From Chitinophagaceae bacterium (GTDB taxonomy: Bacteria; Bacteroidota; Bacteroidia; Chitinophagales; Chitinophagaceae), in NCBI GenBank assembly GCA_003526435.1, contig DPWF01000397.1:25367-41033 (forward strand): a stretch of DNA of 15,667 bases. Direction: 5' to 3'. Of the stretch, positions 13,406 through 15,667 are shown one piece after another; positions within the stretch are counted from its first letter, which is position 1; every line of letters begins with the position of its first letter. Position numbers and translations under genes: made by a program. The notes beneath the pieces were generated by a model, which saw only the letters and a list, made by a program, of their open reading frames with translations, had not been told where the DNA came from and ran no database searches.

Positions 13406-15271
13406 ATGATCGAATCAGGCATTTATCGTGCAATGATTGAGAATGCAATGGATGCATTCTTTCTCACCAAAACAGATGGTACCATACTGGATGCCAACAG
13501 TGCAGCATGCGAAATGTTTGGATATACACCTGATGAATTGCGGGGTGTAAAAAGAAAGCAAATTATTGATATAGAATCACCTGGTCTTGCAGAACACCTT
13601 AAAGAAAGACAGGAAAAGGGGAAAGTGGTTTGTGAACTAATCGGGATACGAAAAAATGGAGAAAAATTCCCCATCTGGGTTTCATCTGTAATTTTTAGTG
13701 AAGAAGAGGAGGAGCAAAAAACATTTACTATTATTCATGATATAACAGAGCTGAAGCGAAGAGAAAAAGAGTTGAAAGATGCCGAGATGAATATGCGAAT
13801 GGTATTGAATAATACCGAAGAACTCTTCATTATCCTGGATAAAGATCTTCGGGTTATAAATTTTAACAAAGCCACGGAAGAAAAATCAAAAAAATTACTG
13901 GGTGTTCCATTCGAAAAAGGAAGATCAATATTCGACAGCGCCGATCCTCAACGCGTGCCATACCTGAAAGAATTATATGCCGAAGTATTGAATGGATCGA
14001 TTCGTATGAGTACAGTGGAAATACCTGCAACAGTTGAGCATCCAAAATTTATTATTGATATCCGGTATGCACCACTTTACGAAAATGAAGAAATTGAAGG
14101 GGTAATTATTAACATTCACGATGTTACTGAAACCAAGGAAAAAGAAGCGAAGCTGTTACAAACCAATGAGCGTTTTTATTACGCAACAAAAGCAACCAAT
14201 GATGCGATATGGGATTGGGATATACAACAGGACAAAGTATTACGTGTAGGCGATGGGTTGGAAAATATGTTTGGATATGAGATCGCAGAAGCCGCAAGCG
14301 ATAAAAACTTTTGGATAGATAGGGTGCATCCTGATGATATAAAAATGATGACAGATAAGAGAAGTCATGTTCTATTTCATACGAACGAACTGTATTGGGA
14401 GGATGAGTACCGGTTTCGCCGATCAGATGGTACGTATGCTTATGTGTTTGATAAAGGATATATTATTCGTGATGCAGAAGGTAAACCACAAAGAATGATA
14501 GGTGCAACACAGGATGTATCACAAAGAAAAGAATCAGAAGCTTTATTACTCGAATTAAATAATAGGCTTAAGAAGCGGGCAGAAGAATTGGTGAGTTCAA
14601 ATATTGAACTGGAACGATTTGCATATGTGGCATCACATGATTTACAGGAACCGCTGAGAATGGTAACCAGCTTTTTGCAATTGTTCCGGAAAAGATATGA
14701 GGGTAAAATCGACGAAACTGCCGATCAGTATATCCATTTTGCAGTAGATGGGGCAGAACGAATGAAAATCCTTATCATGGATTTGCTCGAATATTCAAGA
14801 GTAGGGTCAAGTGCCGAAGTGTTTCAGGAAACTGATCTAAACGAGCTGCTGAAAGAATTGAGGGAGGTTTTTTCTAAAACCTGTGAAGAAAAAAATGCAA
14901 CCATTCATGTTGAGGCAATGCCGATCGTTAAAGCAAATAAAACACAGTTGTTTCAGTTGTTTCAGAACCTGGTTAGTAATGCTTTAAAATATCATAGCGG
15001 TCGGGCACCTGAAATTGTAATTTCCTGCGAAGAGAAGGAAGATGAATATGTCTTTTCGGTAAAAGACAACGGGATAGGAATTGATCCCTCATTTCATGAA
15101 AAAATATTTGTCATTTTTCATCGTTTGCACAGCCGTTCTGAATATGGAGGAACCGGTATAGGATTAGCCATCTGTAAAAAAATTGCCGAGCGTCATGGAG
15201 GTAAAATTTGGGTAGAATCGGAACTCGGGAAAGGCAGTAATTTTTTCTTCTCTATATCCAGAAGAATATAA
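13406..15271 (+). CDS. soluble PAS-domain sensor histidine kinase
   Basis: The 621-residue kinase has no signal peptide or membrane segment, so it should sense cytoplasmic signals. Three PAS domains are visible: about 5-118 (AFFLTKTDGTILDANSAAC, ending IIHDITELKRRE), about 128-246 (LFIILDKDLRVINFNKA, ending INIHDVTETKEKE), and about 255-376 (a PAS-fold 3 type with IWDWDI, VHPDD, YRFRRSDGTYAYV, ending GATQDVSQRKESE). A short coiled linker leads to the dimerisation domain with FAYVASHDLQEPLRM and phospho-acceptor H411, the subtype seen in phytochrome-like kinases. The ATPase domain has the N box NLVSNALKYH (521-530), G1 DNGIGID (554-560), F box IFVIFHRLH and G2 GGTGIGLAI (581-589). All catalytic motifs are intact. 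A separate receiver protein follows 95 bases downstream and is the obvious partner. PAS ligands cannot be named from sequence. Confidence 0.93.
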   Translation: MIESGIYRAMIENAMDAFFLTKTDGTILDANSAACEMFGYTPDELRGVKRKQIIDIESPGLAEHLKERQEKGKVVCELIGIRKNGEKFPIWVSSVIFSEEEEEQKTFTIIHDITELKRREKELKDAEMNMRMVLNNTEELFIILDKDLRVINFNKATEEKSKKLLGVPFEKGRSIFDSADPQRVPYLKELYAEVLNGSIRMSTVEIPATVEHPKFIIDIRYAPLYENEEIEGVIINIHDVTETKEKEAKLLQTNERFYYATKATNDAIWDWDIQQDKVLRVGDGLENMFGYEIAEAASDKNFWIDRVHPDDIKMMTDKRSHVLFHTNELYWEDEYRFRRSDGTYAYVFDKGYIIRDAEGKPQRMIGATQDVSQRKESEALLLELNNRLKKRAEELVSSNIELERFAYVASHDLQEPLRMVTSFLQLFRKRYEGKIDETADQYIHFAVDGAERMKILIMDLLEYSRVGSSAEVFQETDLNELLKELREVFSKTCEEKNATIHVEAMPIVKANKTQLFQLFQNLVSNALKYHSGRAPEIVISCEEKEDEYVFSVKDNGIGIDPSFHEKIFVIFHRLHSRSEYGGTGIGLAICKKIAERHGGKIWVESELGKGSNFFFSISRRI

Positions 15272-15286
15272 AAGAACTGTATTGTT

Positions 15287-15314
15287 TTTGATTCTTTAAA
15301 TGTTTAGTATCTTG
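15287..15314 (+). promoter_or_regulatory. possible Bacteroidota promoter before the receiver-domain gene
   Basis: TTTG at 15287-15290 and TATCTTG at 15308-15314 are separated by 17 bases and resemble the -33 and -7 boxes of the phylum, although the -7 box is one T short of TAnnTTTG. The position in the 95-base gap between kinase and receiver gene, about 50 bases before the ATG, is reasonable. The spacing is at the short end, so this is a weak call. Confidence 0.28.
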
Positions 15315-15366
15315 TTAGAGTAACAGATGAAAATCCGCGAAAATTCAATCACCCAAATGGTCTGCC

Positions 15367-15667
15367 ATGTCAGATAGCCACCCATCGATAACGGTATTGA
15401 TCGTAGAGGATAATCCCGGAGACCTTTTCCTCCTGGAAGAATTGTTAAAGAGTGCATCATTACATATACACCGTTTAATTAAAGTTGTAAACGCAACAGA
15501 TGCCATACAGGTGTTACAACAGGAAGAAGTAAATCTTGTTTTACTTGATTTGAGTTTACCGGATAGTAGCGGTCTTCAGTCATACGAATCAATTAATGAA
15601 TATGCAGCATCAATACCCATTATTGTTCTGACAGGATTGATTGATATGGAAGTGGCACTGGAAACCA
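15367..15667 (+). CDS. response regulator receiver-domain protein, 3' end cut by window edge
   Basis: The reading frame from ATG 15367 runs open to the end of the window, giving the first 100 residues. It is a CheY-like receiver: VLIVEDNPGDLFLLEELL with acidic pair E14/D15, LVLLDLSLPDSSGL with phospho-acceptor D61, and IPIIVLTGLIDMEVAL with the switch threonine T89. The NPGDLFLLEE form is typical of receivers that pair with PAS kinases of the phytochrome-like type. The conserved lysine and any output domain lie beyond the window, so it may be a single-domain regulator or the front of a larger hybrid protein. It follows the three-PAS histidine kinase in the same direction and is its likely phosphotransfer partner. 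Confidence 0.9.
   Translation, partial: MSDSHPSITVLIVEDNPGDLFLLEELLKSASLHIHRLIKVVNATDAIQVLQQEEVNLVLLDLSLPDSSGLQSYESINEYAASIPIIVLTGLIDMEVALET

Overview
This 15.7 kb window looks like chromosomal DNA of a Bacteroidota, most likely a Chitinophagaceae-type environmental bacterium. This is inferred from the moderate-to-low GC content, the weak ribosome binding sites, a TAnnTTTG-type -7 promoter box, and family content typical of that phylum (DUF5686 barrel, DUF4833, 2TM domain, DUF1015). Every credible gene is on the + strand. No tRNA, rRNA, CRISPR array, insertion sequence or phage gene was seen. No gap between genes exceeds about 125 bases.

Layout. (1) Positions 1-1014 hold the 3' part of serC (phosphoserine aminotransferase). 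(2) A TetR-family regulator at 1086-1682 has a promoter and inverted-repeat operator overlapping its start. It is followed by a perfect 9-bp palindrome. (3) Positions 1747-8760 hold six closely packed genes: INO1 (inositol-phosphate synthase), a PgpA-family lipid phosphatase, a GtrA-like membrane protein, a CarboxypepD_reg/DUF5686 outer-membrane barrel, a CDP-alcohol phosphatidyltransferase fused to a DUF4833-like domain, and a PAP2/Aur1-like membrane enzyme. (4) Positions 8816-11084 hold a DUF1015 protein and a secreted TPR protein, closed by a clear intrinsic terminator. (5) Positions 11179-13280 hold a small 2TM protein and a long-chain acyl-CoA synthetase. (6) Positions 13406-15667 hold a soluble three-PAS histidine kinase and the start of a receiver-domain protein cut by the window edge.

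The centrepiece is region 3, which reads as a near-complete bacterial inositol-lipid pathway. INO1 would make inositol phosphate from glucose-6-phosphate. The CDP-alcohol transferase would join it to CDP-diacylglycerol to give phosphatidylinositol phosphate. The PgpA-family enzyme would remove the phosphate to give phosphatidylinositol. The Aur1-like PAP2 protein could move phosphoinositol to ceramide to give inositol phosphorylceramide. The GtrA-like and barrel proteins are candidates for lipid flipping or surface display, but their role is unknown. Inositol-lipid clusters of this general kind are known from gut Bacteroides. The fused transferase/DUF4833 protein, the embedded barrel gene and the adjacent TetR gene are the less ordinary parts here. 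The flanking serine-related genes (serC, and DUF1015 with a DGHHR motif) could be the ancestral neighbourhood into which the lipid cluster was placed, but that is only inference.
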